Made by a program: the position numbers and the translations under genes | From: Hymenochaete sp. R1 | Taxonomy: Eukaryota; Basidiomycota; Agaricomycetes; Hymenochaetales; Hymenochaetaceae | Direction: 5' to 3' | Length of the DNA: 64,000 nt | Assembly (NCBI GenBank): GCA_019400425.1 | Contig: JAFREE010000135.1 | Location: 1 to 64,000, forward strand | Notes under the pieces: model-generated | The model's database searches: none | Seen by the model: only the letters and a program-made list of their open reading frames with translations | What the model was told of the DNA's origin: nothing | Shown: positions 43,987 to 56,376 of the stretch, piece after piece | Layout: each line of letters starts with the position of its first letter | Position numbering within the stretch: position 1 is the first letter of the stretch

Positions 43987-45789
43987 ATGGCCTCCGAACA
44001 GAAGAAGCGTATGTGAACGATTATCAAGTCGAAGAGCGACATTGACAGACCACAACAGCTCTACCATTCATCGCAAACTTCACTGCAGGGGCCATCGCCG
44101 GGATTTCCGAAATTTTGACCTTCTATCCCCTCGGTGAGCATAATACAATACACCATCTGATCCCCATCTGACGGACGCGAAATCACAGATGTTGTACGTT
44201 GTTGAGACGCCGTCTATTGATTGACACGAAATGATGTAACGAGCACTCTGCTTGGGATCATGGATACAGGTTAAAACGCGAATGCAGCTAGAGAGAGGCA
44301 AGGCCTCGCATGGGTTAGTCGGGAGCTTCAAAAACATCATCAAAGAAGAAGGGTATGCGTGTTGTGGCTATAGTTTCTATCAATGAATAGCTCATTCATT
44401 TCCTTCGTAGGTTTGGGAGACTCTACCGAGGTATCTATCTGTTGCCTCCCTGTCCTGCCTCATTTCCGCGGTTGATCCACCTCCTCGTTTAGGACTGGTA
44501 CCGCCTCTCCTTCTCGAAGCTCCTAAACGAGCAACAAAGTTGTACGTGAAACCGTCAATCAGTGCACCATACGCCTCCGACCTATTCTCACATCACGTAG
44601 TGCCTCGAATGAATTCTGGGGAAAGACGTATCTAGGATGGAGCGGGGAGACCAAGATGAACCAATCTATATCGATCTTGACGGGATGTAGTGCTGGCGCT
44701 ACGGAGAGTTTCGTCGTTGTCCCGTTTGAGCTTGTGAAGATCAGGTATGTCGTAAAGTTATGTGGGCTTTGGCCTCGATCTCCTTGCTCATTCATTTCAA
44801 ACATCATGTAGGTTACAAGACAAAAATAGTGTGTATGCGGGACCTATGGACGTTGTGAAAACTATTATCCGGAAGGATGGTCTGCTAGGTCTGTATGCGG
44901 GAATGGAGGCGACATTCTGGAGGTACGTTTCGCGAATTGATGACGTTAGTCTAAAATTGACATTCCCGCAAACTAAGACACGTCTGGTGGAATGGTGGTT
45001 ATTTTGGGTACGTCGGGACTCCCTGTATTTTTCTGTTTCGCGATAATTGACTTTGTTTCTCAGGTCAATTTTCCAAGTCAAGTCGATGCTTCCAAAAGCC
45101 GAGGTCTGTTCTTATCATCTTCCAGACGAGCTCCCCACGCTCACTTAGTCTAATTGTGTAGACAGCACAAGGTAACCTCATGAACAATCTCATCTCGGGA
45201 ACCGTCGGTGGCTTCGTCGGTACAGCTCTGAATACTCCGTAAGGATCCACGTGCCAACTTGTCTTATCGTCATTCATTCGTTAATACGCTGTCATGGTTC
45301 GTTGCACCGTATCCCAGGTTCGATGTAAGAAATTTTTGAGAGCGTGCAGAAAATTCGAACCTCATCTATTCCTCCGAATTCAGGTTGTAAAGTCACGCAT
45401 ACAAGGTGCTGAGAAAGTTCCTGGAGTCGTGCCCAAGTACAACTGGACTTACCCGGCGTGAGTCCTTACTGCGTCCCAAACACCCGGAACACATTCACTC
45501 ACCTCGTCTTCCTCTTCCCTTTTACTTCCGCTCTCAGACTGGCGACGATCCTCCGCGAAGAAGGCCCAGCGGCATTGTACAAGGGCTTTGTCCCCAAGGT
45601 TCTCCGGCTAGCACCGGGCGGCGGTGTTCTACTTCTCGTCGTCGAGTTCACACTAGGCGTATTCCGACAAGGTACGTGTACTTACTTTGGTGAGATGTGA
45701 TAACAGTCATCTTACGGCACCCTTTCATCGATTTGTTTCGACGTTCGATGCACCTTATCAACGCAGCCCTCGGACCTCCGTATATCTAG
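43987..45789 (+). CDS. ODC1: Mitochondrial 2-oxodicarboxylate carrier (SLC25 family)
   Basis: Fifteen exons encode 297 residues: 43987-44008, 44059-44133, 44189-44193, 44270-44352, 44411-44430, 44493-44541, 44601-44744, 44812-44922, 44978-45007, 45064-45103, 45162-45238, 45318-45324, 45384-45457, 45538-45671, 45767-45789. The protein exchanges 2-oxoadipate and 2-oxoglutarate across the inner mitochondrial membrane, linking lysine metabolism to the mitochondrion. Three tandem carrier repeats carry the signatures YPLDVVKTRMQ, VPFELVKIRLQ and TPFDVVKSRIQ. RHVWWNGGYFG and KVLRLAPGGGVLLLVVEF match yeast Odc1/Odc2. Exons of 5 and 7 nt encode part of the first and third signatures. They are required because no other splice pattern restores them. 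Confidence 0.92.
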
Positions 45790-47419
45790 TCGCAGTCGAG
45801 TTTATCGATCGTGCTTGTTTTTTTTTCCGTTGGTAAAGAAACCGATATAGAAACTAGACGGGTTCATTTTGTTCCCTTGTTCAATGGCTCGATGGCGCAA
45901 TCTAGGCGAACGAAGAGCTCAAGGACAGATCTTTCTCCATGATGCGGTAGTCGAGACGATACTACAAGGCAAAGCACATGCATCTCAATCACATGAGTTT
46001 CCGTTTCTGGCCGGCGGCGAGAACGCGGTGTCATACCATCTTGATTGTCGTGCTTCGGTCCTGCAGCACACAGGACGAAATTATCTTGATGACGCCGGCA
46101 CTGAATCAGAGGATCGGTGTCGTTTCAGTTGCTTGCTTGCTAACACTGACCAGCACGGTCGATTGATGGTCGCTGATCACTCAGCGTGCGCATGGGCGCG
46201 GAACCCTTTTGCCGGTGTTCTATGTTGAGATCACAACTTAGTTGATGTTGATGGTTATGGCTATGGCTATCAACAACGATAGCTTGAACAAGGGTGGGGC
46301 GCTTGGGATGACACTGACTCTAGGTCCTTGCAGCAAGAGCGGTCGGATGAGATGATCAGCATCCCAACGACTTCTGATTCGTTGATGCCCATGTAAATCT
46401 TGACGCTTGCACACAAGCAACCGTATCGATGAACGTGTACTTTGACCATTGATTTTCGACTTCGCCCACCCTTTTCATAGCGTTGAGGGACACCATACAA
46501 CTTCTCAGCGTCAGCGTTCAAGGTAACCTAAGTTACTGATCAATACGATCTGTTACTTACAATCTTCGATCTACGTGTCTAAGATCATAGGAGACAATCA
46601 AGCGATGCTATTTCGAGAACAACCACGGAACTCACTTCGATGATCTCCAACCGTAGAAGCATGTGCAGCTGAGATCGAGCCACTGAGGTTGATGTATCTT
46701 TCGCTTCGAAATCGAGTTTACGCCAGCGATGACGACCTGTTCTCTCCAAACTGTACGACGGTACTTGATGTTATAATGTTTTCTAGAGCCGCGAGCTCCG
46801 GAATTTGTTTAGAAGCAGAAGAAATTTGATATTCCGTCTATGGAAAACCACAATGGGTCAAGAAATAACGTTGTATAATTCTTAGTAGTCGGTTGTGCAT
46901 CTTCATTGCGGGTGAGTGTCTAATGAAACTACCGTCCTCCGAGCATTCAGAATTCACTTAGCAGGGTCTCAAGCTCTATTCATCTCTCAGAGAAGCCAGC
47001 GCAACAGATGGTTTCTAGCCTGGACGTGTCCCCAGTACCAGTACGATCAATTGTCTTGTTTTCCTAGCCTGACGAACAGGAAGCATCGAGTTGTCAAGTA
47101 GCCGTTTCTCTAAAGTAGAACCGTGTTCTCGTTTAAAGAAGCTTTTGTAAGAAGCTCGTCTTCTATCTGTTCTTCCGATCACGATTACGAGTTTTCGTCG
47201 ACTAGGTAGGTATCATCTGAAAGCCTTCTTGTGCCTTTGTTTCGTGCTTACGGCCATCATTCGAACTCCTGCGTGGTGGCTCAGTCGACATGACCTTTCG
47301 CAGCTGTGTGTTAGGCAAAGACGAGCGGCATTTGTTACTTATACTACTCTGCGACAAAATGAACATTAGTCCATAGAATCACTGTGCCTATACCCTCTTC
47401 CCCTGTTTGAATCCTCCCA
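45790..47419. other. Intergenic, no gene recognised
   Basis: Short frames only, plus a small TGATGG/TATGGC-type repeat near 46245. This is the upstream flank of the DUF6533 triplet. I see no clear fourth copy. Confidence 0.45.
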
Positions 47420-49119
47420 ATGATTTCTCTCACACCGCGCGATTCAATTACCCCCGATGTGGTTAATACTCTGATCCCGGAGCTCCTTTTTCAAAACTAT
47501 TGTATAGTCGCAGTGTCGGCACTGGTCATCTACGATTCATGTGAGTCGCTTCGCTCTTCGTGCTTACTAGTTGCTGACAATTTTTCAGTATTGTGTTTCG
47601 GTATAGAGGTATGTTAACATCATTTGGCGGAATAACAGTCTGGCAATAGTGAAACGGTTCCCAGGTGAAGTACTTCTGGGTAAATGATTTTCTCAAGCTT
47701 AGAGTTGCCCTTTGATTCGTCCAACTTGTTCAGAAGCGCCCAATAAGCGCAACCAACTGTATTTTCTTCATTGTGAGCTTCGTCGTTGATTCCAAACAAG
47801 AAATATTTTCAAGTCGATCAGATGCGATACGGCTCCCTCTTGAGAGTTGCTCTCACCTTGGTTGAAAGTATGTCATCTGATAATACTGCACTCTATTTGT
47901 ACTTCGTACTGACGCACCAAGCAAAGATCGTTCAAATAACAATGACGTTGAGTGAGTTCAGGCATGCAATACGTGACATAAACATTTACTTAAAAGTTCT
48001 ATACAGATGTGGGACTGATATCTATGATACATTGCACTATTTTAACATTAATACAGGCGGACTGGGCTTGTTAATACCGAGTTTGGCAGGTGATTATTTC
48101 TATTCGTTTACAAGCTCCCTGTCTTATTGACGAGTCCATAGATACTTTTATCATATTGTGCATGGACTGTTTGTTTTTCTCGAACTAGAGGCATTGGTTT
48201 TGCGGACTGACTGTCAGCTACAACAGATATCCTATACTTAAGAGTACATGCTCTGTATACTGTTGGTTCGTAGTCACAACATCGATTTATTCGTGTAGCT
48301 TACTCTTTCAAGGCCGACGAGCTAAAACCATGGAGATTTGCCTCCGTGCAATGGTCGTGATCAATTCTATCGTGATGCTAGTATTCTCTATTATCCTTGC
48401 AAAAGCCGCAATCTCGAACGGCGGTGGTACGCAACAATATGCTGCTCGTCGAGACTCCGTCTGAATGCTCCCCAGGAAACGCAGTTTCAATTTTCGGGAT
48501 GAAAATATGTGGTGCCGATGCAGGAAATCCAGGCTTTGCTTTCCGATGCATTTATCTGTTTGTTTGCTATTTTATTCAAGTTCATGTTATTGATATCTTC
48601 CTTTCTAGGATTACGCCCCTTATCTACGAAATGCTACTCATGATCTTAGCTGTGAGCAAGGCAATGAGCATACGCAAATCGCTCGGATATCGAGGACTAA
48701 AGCTCGTGAAGCTCCTCATAACGGATCAAATTATTTACTTCCTCTTGTAAGTCTACCGTTTGTTCGCCACCGCCCGTTCGACGTGCTTAAGAAAGGCATG
48801 AATAAGTGCCATATATTGCGGCATGTCAAGCTTGATATCCACAACAGCTCCACCAGATGCCGAATCAATCATCCCAGCACTCTTTTTTCATGCTCTTGGA
48901 GGGGCGGAGCTCTTGGTTATACCTGGTATACGAATGCTTATCCATTTAAAGGAGTGGGCAAAACATCCACAGGAAGGGGTTTTCATCTCATTGGATTGTG
49001 ACTCCGTACCGGCCTTTCGATCCTACACTAGTAGCTCGCCATCCTCGGGATCTATGCCAAGGTACGAGATCTTCAATTTGATGGAAACAAGTCAACCGCC
49101 TTACGAGTACTTTCTTTAG
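47420..49119 (+). CDS. DUF6533-domain membrane protein, copy A
   Basis: Thirteen exons encode 335 residues: 47420-47540, 47589-47608, 47665-47679, 47734-47772, 47822-47867, 47922-47951, 48057-48089, 48142-48168, 48227-48265, 48313-48426, 48485-48557, 48609-48746, 48807-49119. The N-terminus shows the DUF6533 pattern NYCIVAVSALVIYDSLLCF and VKYFWKRPIS. About six or seven hydrophobic helices follow, including DTFIILCMDYILYLRVHALY, AMVVINSIVMLVFSIILA, and the pair ending in LLVIPGIRMLIHLKEW. A soluble Ser-rich tail closes the protein. DUF6533 proteins are abundant multi-pass membrane proteins of basidiomycetes with no established function. All phases join. Exon 6 is the least certain. Confidence 0.8.
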
Positions 49120-49867
49120 GATATCATTTTCAAACGGGCTACCGAGGATTTCTTCCAACCAAGGAATAACGAATGAGCAGGATGTACAGACACCTCCTCC
49201 TGCGTAAGACCCCTCTCAGCACCGACAAAGAGAATGGTGAACCATCATTGAGTAATTTCTCCACTTTGGAGTCGCATAAACTATTATAATTTGTTCAGAA
49301 CCGCATTTTAATCCCTTGCTTCTGCATAATCAATCAAACGGTTTCTAAAGCGTTTTACTCGACATCTTGAAAGCGTCAATGCTCAATTACGCAATCCCTG
49401 AACCTCATCATGACAGTGGAACGTCCTCAAAGGACCTGAGCTCCTGATTCTGTACAGATGTCAAGCGTTCGTCGTCTGAGAAATGAAGTATTCTATTCCG
49501 ACTGGGCATGTTCCGCTATTAACATGCCAATGTATCAAATGATAGACCGAATGTCCCGCCGCCGCACAGCGCGTCTACCCAGGAAAGATGAACGAGATCA
49601 GTGCTTCTCACCAGAAGAAGCCTGCGAAAACAACCGGAGACCATGCGCCGTTCGTTCTTCCCTCCGAGCAAAATGCTCCGTCCTTCACGGAGCCATCAGA
49701 TCAAATTTAATTTACGTTCGTTGTTTTATACTCTATCTCATGCATCATGATGATCTATTCATGTGCATCAACTCAAACGGTATCTCACTTGAAGCATGTG
49801 TATCAAATCCAGATGAGTGCCATCGTGGTTACCTGCCTTACTCTCACTCATAAAACGAGCTACAATC
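49120..49867. other. Intergenic between DUF6533 copies A and B
   Basis: No gene. The 120 bases before copy B resemble those before copy C (GAAGCATGTGTATCAAATCC against GGCTGTGCATCAAAGCC), suggesting promoters were duplicated with the genes. Confidence 0.45.
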
Positions 49868-51654
49868 ATGAAACATGACGCGTTCAAGCCCCTCCATATC
49901 CTCAATATTGCAATGGCTTCGATAGTATTGCGCAAACCAGCCATTCTCGATAATCCATCAGATGTAATTACGCTCTCCCAACAAGTTTTTGAGAATTATT
50001 GCTATGCAGCTATGACGGCATTAATTGTCTATGATTCGTGTAAGTCGTTTTTTTCCTTAGCTTTCGTTTCGTGCTGAAAGCATTCATATTTATAGTGATT
50101 TGTCTTCGTAAAGAGGTATGCCTACCTGCCTCTCAGATTACGCGTAAGAATGATTTGAGAACTGAACGTTAGATCAAACACTTTTGGGTAAGCCACATCT
50201 GTGTTTATGCCTAAATCTGCTCTCACTCCCCGCATTCATAAAAAATAGACGCTCCCAGTTAACGCCACTCATTGTGTATTTTATACTGTTCGCGTCTCTT
50301 TCGTCTCGAACATAAAGCACACCTGATGGCTCGATCAGATGCGACTGGGAGCTTTACTCAGAATATCCAGCGCTTTAATTGAATGTACGACTTCTGACAT
50401 ATCTTGTTAACCCTTTACATTGACGCGGGGACTGTAGTTGGACCAAGCGGTAGTAATGCTAAGTGAATCTGAACCAAAGGGACGTATCATAAACAATAAT
50501 GCCGACTCCTCAATTTTCAGGTGTAAGACGGTTACCTGAAGATGAGTCGCGCTAATGAGATAAGATGGTTTTAAGGTAGTTGGAGCTATTGGGTAGGAGA
50601 TACGGCAGGTATGCAAATCCCTCGCGTCTTTATATTTTCATCTCGTTAACAAACACCCCAGATGCGCTCATTATATTGTGCATGGATTGTTCGTTTGATT
50701 CGACTAGAAGGTAGTGGCTTCTGACAGCTGACTATCGATTTATGGTAGATATTCTCTACTTGAGGGTAAGAGCTCTCTACGCTGTTGGTTCGTACTCATG
50801 AGATGCTCTGAACATGTGACTAATAAATCACAAATTCCTTAAAGATCAACGAGTCAAGGGGACATTACTTTGTCTTCGGGCAATGTTTGCTGTTGATTTC
50901 GTCGTTACGATAGTTGCGGTAGTTATCCTTACGAATATCACAGTCGCCAGTGGTGGAGGTGAGTGATGCATAAATACTTTCGGAAAGAATCTGAGTGTAT
51001 AATAGGAGTTGAAAACTTGTTATTCGGCTTGCAAATTTCCTGTGGAACGATATCAGGAAATCCGAGTCCGGGTTTCGTTTTCCGATGCATTTGTTGGTTT
51101 GTTGATCGTTTTAACACCATTCTAACATTAATCTGCTTTTTAACCCCCTTTTTTCATGTACAAGGTTGATGCCTTTGACCTATGAGTTAGCGCTCATGAT
51201 TCTGGCCATCATCAAAGCGATGAGCATGCGCAAGTTGCTTGGGTACCGGGGTCTGACACTCGTGAGGCTCATCGTTACCGATCAGATTATTTACTTCTTC
51301 TTGTAAGTCCACCTTCCCTACGTCATGGACAAAGATGCTGAGTATGCGGGAAAATCGATGCAAATTAGCGTGATTTATTGCAGTTTGGCGAACCTGCTGC
51401 AAATAACAGTACCGGCGGGTGTTAAAATATTCATTCCGTCTTCTTTCTTCTACGTTCTTGGAACGGCAGCGCTCTTGGTCATTCCCGGAAATCGAATGCT
51501 TTTCCATCTAAAAGAATTCAAGGACCAACCGAGATCAGGGAGCATTATCGTGTCTGGTGGTGATTCAACACCTGTCTTTCGATCTTTCGCTCCTAGTACA
51601 TTCCTCGCAGACTCTCAGAGGTACGAGAATATTGGACCTGGAGAGATGTTATAA
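49868..51654 (+). CDS. DUF6533-domain membrane protein, copy B
   Basis: Thirteen exons encode 342 residues: 49868-50039, 50096-50115, 50173-50187, 50249-50287, 50339-50384, 50454-50462, 50576-50608, 50662-50688, 50749-50787, 50845-50958, 51006-51096, 51165-51302, 51369-51654. The domain opens with NYCYAAMTALIVYDSLICL and IKHFW, followed by ADALIILCMDYILYLRVRAL and YELALMILAIIKAMSMRKLL, then LLVIPGNRMLFHLKEF. The exon plan equals copies A and C, but exon 6 is only 9 nt. An in-frame ATG at 49913 (MASIVL) could also start the protein. Function unknown; a membrane receptor or sensor role is sometimes suggested for such proteins but is not shown. Confidence 0.78.
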
Positions 51655-52225
51655 GGGTTTTATAAATGTTTATTTCAGAATATCGTTTGAAAATGGTCTA
51701 CCTAGAGTTTCGACTAATCAAGAATCAACAAACGACTCGGAATAGGAAACACAATCATCTTCGTCTCACACAATTCCATAACAAACAGAGAATTACCCTA
51801 TCGTTGTGTAACGTTATTACCCCGGAATTGGATGCATCAATATTATGACGACCTTCGAGCGTCCCATTTCCGTATAATCATAACCAGCCACTACTGGGAG
51901 ACGTCAGGTATATCCACGTCGACAAATAAATTGCTGATCCTTCCTGTTCATTTCTTCGCCTTCACACTCCGTCCATCACGCGGGAATCAATTCGAGTTTG
52001 ATCTTACAGACTCCTTGTTCTGTTCTGGTGCTGCATGTAACTCATCAAAATCCCCATCAAAATGTATTCATGCTCGTCAATTCAGTCGAAGCATCTCGTG
52101 GCGGCTGTGCATCAAAGCCAGATGGGCGGCATCATTGTCACACATATTCAACTATCATAAAATCGCAGAGTTGCAGATGCTCTACGTTCTGCGCTCACGT
52201 CCTCTCCCCTCCTTCCGAGCTCTCA
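51655..52225. other. Intergenic between DUF6533 copies B and C
   Basis: No gene. The promoter-proximal part resembles that of copy B. Confidence 0.45.
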
Positions 52226-54020
52226 ATGCTTTCCCTTGCAGTGCGTGAGTCAACACGCCTCGATCCTCTGGAACAAGCATTGCTGTCTCAGAGGCTATTT
52301 CAGTTCTATTGCGATGTTGCTATGGCGGCACTCGTCATTTATGATTCGCGTAAGCTGCTGTGTCATTGCCTGTTTAGTAACGGTTGTTGATGGGCATCAT
52401 ATCATAGTTCTTTACCTCCGTCAAGAGGTGGGTCGGCTCGTTGTCACTTCCAATTCGAAACTGTTCTGAAAGCAACGATTGATAGGTGAAATACTTCTGG
52501 GTGAGCCCCCTTGTCCTTGTCCAACGAAGATATGTAAATTTTTACCCATTCGAAACGATCAGAGGCGTCCGATAAGCGACATCAACTGCGTGTATTTTAT
52601 TGTGAGTCCTGAGTTCTGTTTCGAGTTCAAAGATATCAATTAAAGCGGTCGTCTAAAGATGCGATACGGCGCTCTCCTTCGGATTTCCATCAACCTGTTC
52701 GAGAGTAAGTCCTCTGAATGGTTCAGAATCCGCCGAATTTTTGTATTAATTCACTGCATAGTAACTGCAAAGAAGACTAACGCCGGGTGAGTTTGAGTCA
52801 GTAAAGGAAACTACAAGTACTATGAGCATTGATCGACAATCCTTCTATAGATGTAAGGCCAATTTGCTTGAGATACTTGTCATTTAAGTTTTTAACATCT
52901 ATCGACTTGAAGGTAGTCTTGGTTATTGGATAGCTGATTTAACAGGTATCAGCGTCTTTCGCCTTATTAAGCACATCGTCTTACCAGAAAAAAAAAACTC
53001 TTCACAGATGCGCTCATTGTGTTGTGCATGGACTGTTCGTCGGTCTTGACAAACATTGATTTCTACGAGCTGACTGGCGACCATCGGCAGACATCCTGTA
53101 TTTACGAGTACGAGCACTATATGCTGCTGGTTCGTGGTTGTTTACGCTGTTTTTTTCTGTGGAATTCATGCTTCATAGGTCCGAGGGTCAAGAAAATGCA
53201 ACTTTGCCTCCAAGCGATGTTCGTGCTTAATTTTGTCGTGACACTGGCCTCTGTGAGTATTCTCACTGGTCAAATAGTATCGGGTTGTGGAGGTACGTAG
53301 CACAAAAATTGATTGCCTAAGATACTTACGACTGAATGGCGAGTCAGGGATCGCTGTTTTGCTATTTGGCGTGCAGAGCACTTGTGGCGATATTGAGGGG
53401 AATCCGGGCTTTGTTTACCGATGCATTTACTGGTTCGTCGTTTGCGTCATTCAAAATGATAGATGTACCTTCAACGTCGTGCTAGGGCTGCACCTCTTAC
53501 CTACGAAATAATCCTCATGGTGCTGGCTGTGAGCAAAGTGGCGAGCATGCGAAAGTCACTTGGTTATCGAGGAATAAGGCTTGTGAAGCTCCTTATAACG
53601 GACCAGATCATTTACTTCCTCTTGTGAGCTCGTTTCACCCTTTATTCCACCGGCTACGTGTGTGCTTAATGAATACACATTAGCGTCATATACTGCGGCA
53701 TAGCAAACTTGATATCTTCGACTGTTGGAGCGGGCGCCAAAACAGTTATTCCGTCTACTTTGTTCTACGTTCTTGCAGGAGCAGAGCTTCTGGTCATCCC
53801 CGGTAGCCGAATACTATTCCATTTAAAGGAATTGAAGGATCAGCCGCCTGAAGGTAGTTTCATCCTATCAGAAGACGACTCTATTCCTGTATTTCGAGAA
53901 TACACCATCGCTTCTTTACGCCCAGGATCGACGTATATTCCTGAGACTGCCTTTCGTAGTCTTCCGGGTTCTCGAATACAAACAGACAAGCGAGATTCTC
54001 TACTATTCTCATCTGCGTAG
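52226..54020 (+). CDS. DUF6533-domain membrane protein, copy C
   Basis: Thirteen exons encode 345 residues: 52226-52349, 52408-52427, 52486-52500, 52563-52601, 52659-52704, 52762-52786, 52917-52945, 53008-53034, 53091-53129, 53179-53292, 53348-53432, 53486-53623, 53684-54020. The order of motifs matches A and B: FYCDVAMAALVIYDSLLYL, VKYFW, then ADLTDALIVLCMDYILYLRV, AMFVLNFVVTLASVSIL, YRCIYW, YEIILMVLAVSKVASMRKSL and LLVIPGSRILFHLKEL. Read with the acceptor used in copies A and B, exon 7 would hit a stop. Using the acceptor four bases later (GAAGGTAG|TCTTGG) with a 25-nt exon 6 restores the frame, so I call it intact. The tail is longest of the three. Confidence 0.76.
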
Positions 54021-54075
54021 CTGCTCACCCGTAGAGCACACTGTATCCTGTAACGTCGTAATTTATTCTCTTGTT

Positions 54076-55904
54076 TCATCTTGGGAGTACATGTATAGCT
54101 CTTACAATTTTTGATACCAATTTCGAATCTTGAGCCTCCAAATAATCGGTCACGCCAGCGTACGAACAGAGAGAATGGAAGTGCGCCCGTTCGTGGCGTG
54201 GAAGCTGGGACTCGAGCATAAAGCCCACATGGCGATGAAACAATGGGAAGATGAGACCATAATCCGCCGAAATCTTGACGAATTTCTGATGTTTGAGGTT
54301 TGAACGGGTACAAGGTCGGCAAGGTACGTGAAGAGGGCCGGACAAAGCCCACTTACCTGGACGGCCTCTACCGGCGTCTTATCGTATCCAGCGAAGAGCG
54401 CCTACCATTGAGTCAGTATGGAATCAAATCAGCAGTGCATCACATTCGGCGCTGCTGCCACATGGCACCAACGAAGTAAAATGAAAATGAAAGACAAACA
54501 AAACAAACAGCCAGCAATGTGGAACACGCACAGGATTCGCCAGTAAACCCCTAGCGCTCATCACGCCTCTCGCACCTGTCTCCTGCCGTAGACTATAGAC
54601 TGATTCAATATCCCAAGCATCGCCGTTCGCGACGAATGGAACTGCACCGCTAGCAAAGGAAACGGCGGACGCAATAGATGAGAGTGAGGCGGGCATTGTA
54701 GAAGGTTGATTCCGTGTCCGGCCATGGACCGTGATGTGTGAGACGCCGGCGCGGACGGCTAGATTTCGTACGCATGGGTGCGAAAATTATTGTCATTTTT
54801 ATGAATCAGAGACGCCAGGAGGAGACGAAAGATTAGAATTAAAGATATGATACCAGTACTCGAGTGGGATAATGGGTGAAGGTACAAGAAATTACGAACC
54901 CGTTTGGATCAATTGGTCAGTCAGTCTACCGCAATTGCAGGGACGCCATGATATATACAACCAGTCAAAAGTTTCATCGTCGGAGAAGGAGCGCTTTAAA
55001 AAGTGTAGTACTTACTTTACATCCTTCTCCACTCGTATTTTGATTGAGACTGGAAACGAGCTCTCGACGCGATTTTTCACGCTTCGTATCATGTCTGCGA
55101 TCCGATGCGGGTGCCTCAGAAGCCAGCATCCGATCTCTTCTTTGTATGCCCATTTTTGAGGGCATCCTAAGTCATTACAAAGATAATAATAATCAGATAT
55201 CAAAATGTGTAGATGATCAAGAACGCATCGCGAGATAGCTCACTCCCCGATCTTCACCACTGTGACGAAGTAGGAGGACAAAGATATGCACCTCGCGAGC
55301 CTCGGAATTGAGACAGACTCACCGCAGTTGAGATCGGCGCCATCTACGTGTGGGCGGATAAGCTCTACCGCATCAGCGAACACTTGGGAATCGCTCGCTG
55401 CGAACTGAGCTATCAATGCTCCACGGACACGCCGTTTTCTCGCATCCGCACAGCTCAGTTCCCAGGGAGCTTCGTCCGTTGATATCAATGGAGATTGGGG
55501 GTTCGAGCCACAGGGCCGTCGGTGTTCCAACTCGAAGAATCCACGTTCAAGCTTTGACGTGGTAAAGTCAAAGACCCGTGCTCTTGCCGATCGGGAGAAT
55601 TGTTCGGACAGTATCATTGGTGTGTGAGTGATGTGGCAATCGTATTGCGATACCAGCTGCCTGAAGGGTACTATACGACGGAACAACGATTGAGTTCAGT
55701 TGATCTTGCATTTGAACGGATGGTATGTACATTTGCTGTACCGGACCATTGGTGCTAAATTAAAGTTGGCATTCGACGCATCAGAGATTAGTTTATGAGA
55801 CCATTGCTCGAATCAAACGACAAAACCTCACCTGCTACATTTATACCCTCGAGCTGCTCCAACATAACATTCGGAGGAAGAGTCTCGAAATCGTCTTGTT
55901 CCAT
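54076..55904 (-). CDS. DUS4: tRNA-dihydrouridine synthase 4
   Basis: Eight minus-strand exons, 55904-55832, 55754-55731, 55670-55323, 55166-55016, 54925-54900, 54758-54532, 54401-54357, 54285-54076, encode 367 residues, the same size as yeast Dus4. This FMN enzyme reduces uridines in the tRNA D-loop. The TIM-barrel order is clear: APMVRYSKLPFRQLVSQYDC, ALIAQFAASDSQVFADAVEL, VDGADLNCGCPQKWA with the catalytic Cys in GCP, VSIKIRVEKDVKLTDQL, AGVSHITVHGRTRNQPST, VPFVANGDAWDIES and TGARGVMSARGLLANPALF. The C-terminal helical domain includes FHRHVGFMLESQLPRHERAHF. The small exons 2 and 5 are needed to join the phases. The gene is divergent from the membrane protein at 56.4 kb. Confidence 0.9.
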
Positions 55905-56376
55905 AGATTCAGCCGACAATGTCCTACGACACATTGAACACTCGCTGTTTCAAAGCGGATTTAGGATAGAAGAGCAGTTGCTGTTCAAAGACAGCGTTGC
56001 ATATCTGATGGTGAGGGTGCCAGTCGTACGTTTTTCAAAATCCACTCGCGCAAGTGAAATATTCCGACGGTAGGCTCAGGCTGATATTCCGACGTATATG
56101 TCGTGTTCACAGTTTAGTTAGCCAAAGTCAAAGTCATGGTTTCTCTCTTGTGTGGAAGAGCTGACCTCAGCTGACTAATTCGCCAATTTTGAGCTGTCGA
56201 TCATTTATAATTAAACTGCTGGGCGGTGCTTGAACTCGAGCCGTCGATTTGATGGGCGCGCCGAAGGAAATCCCAAGGGACACCGCTCAGGGCGCTCCTC
56301 TTCTTGATCTCCTTCCACCACCGACGACGAACACACACCCTTCCTCGTCGCCGCATCCCTTTCTTTCCCAACTGCC
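55905..56376. other. Divergent promoter region
   Basis: No gene on either strand that I can support. It separates the starts of DUS4 and the single-pass membrane protein gene. Confidence 0.45.

Noticed and set aside
52846..52945. Apparent in-frame stop in DUF6533 copy C, suggesting a pseudogene
   Set aside because: A shift of the acceptor by four bases with a 25-nt exon 6 restores the frame, and all other exons are intact.
56205..56300. tRNA-like GAGTTCAAG segment on the minus strand
   Set aside because: No D-arm, anticodon arm or pairing acceptor stem could be found.
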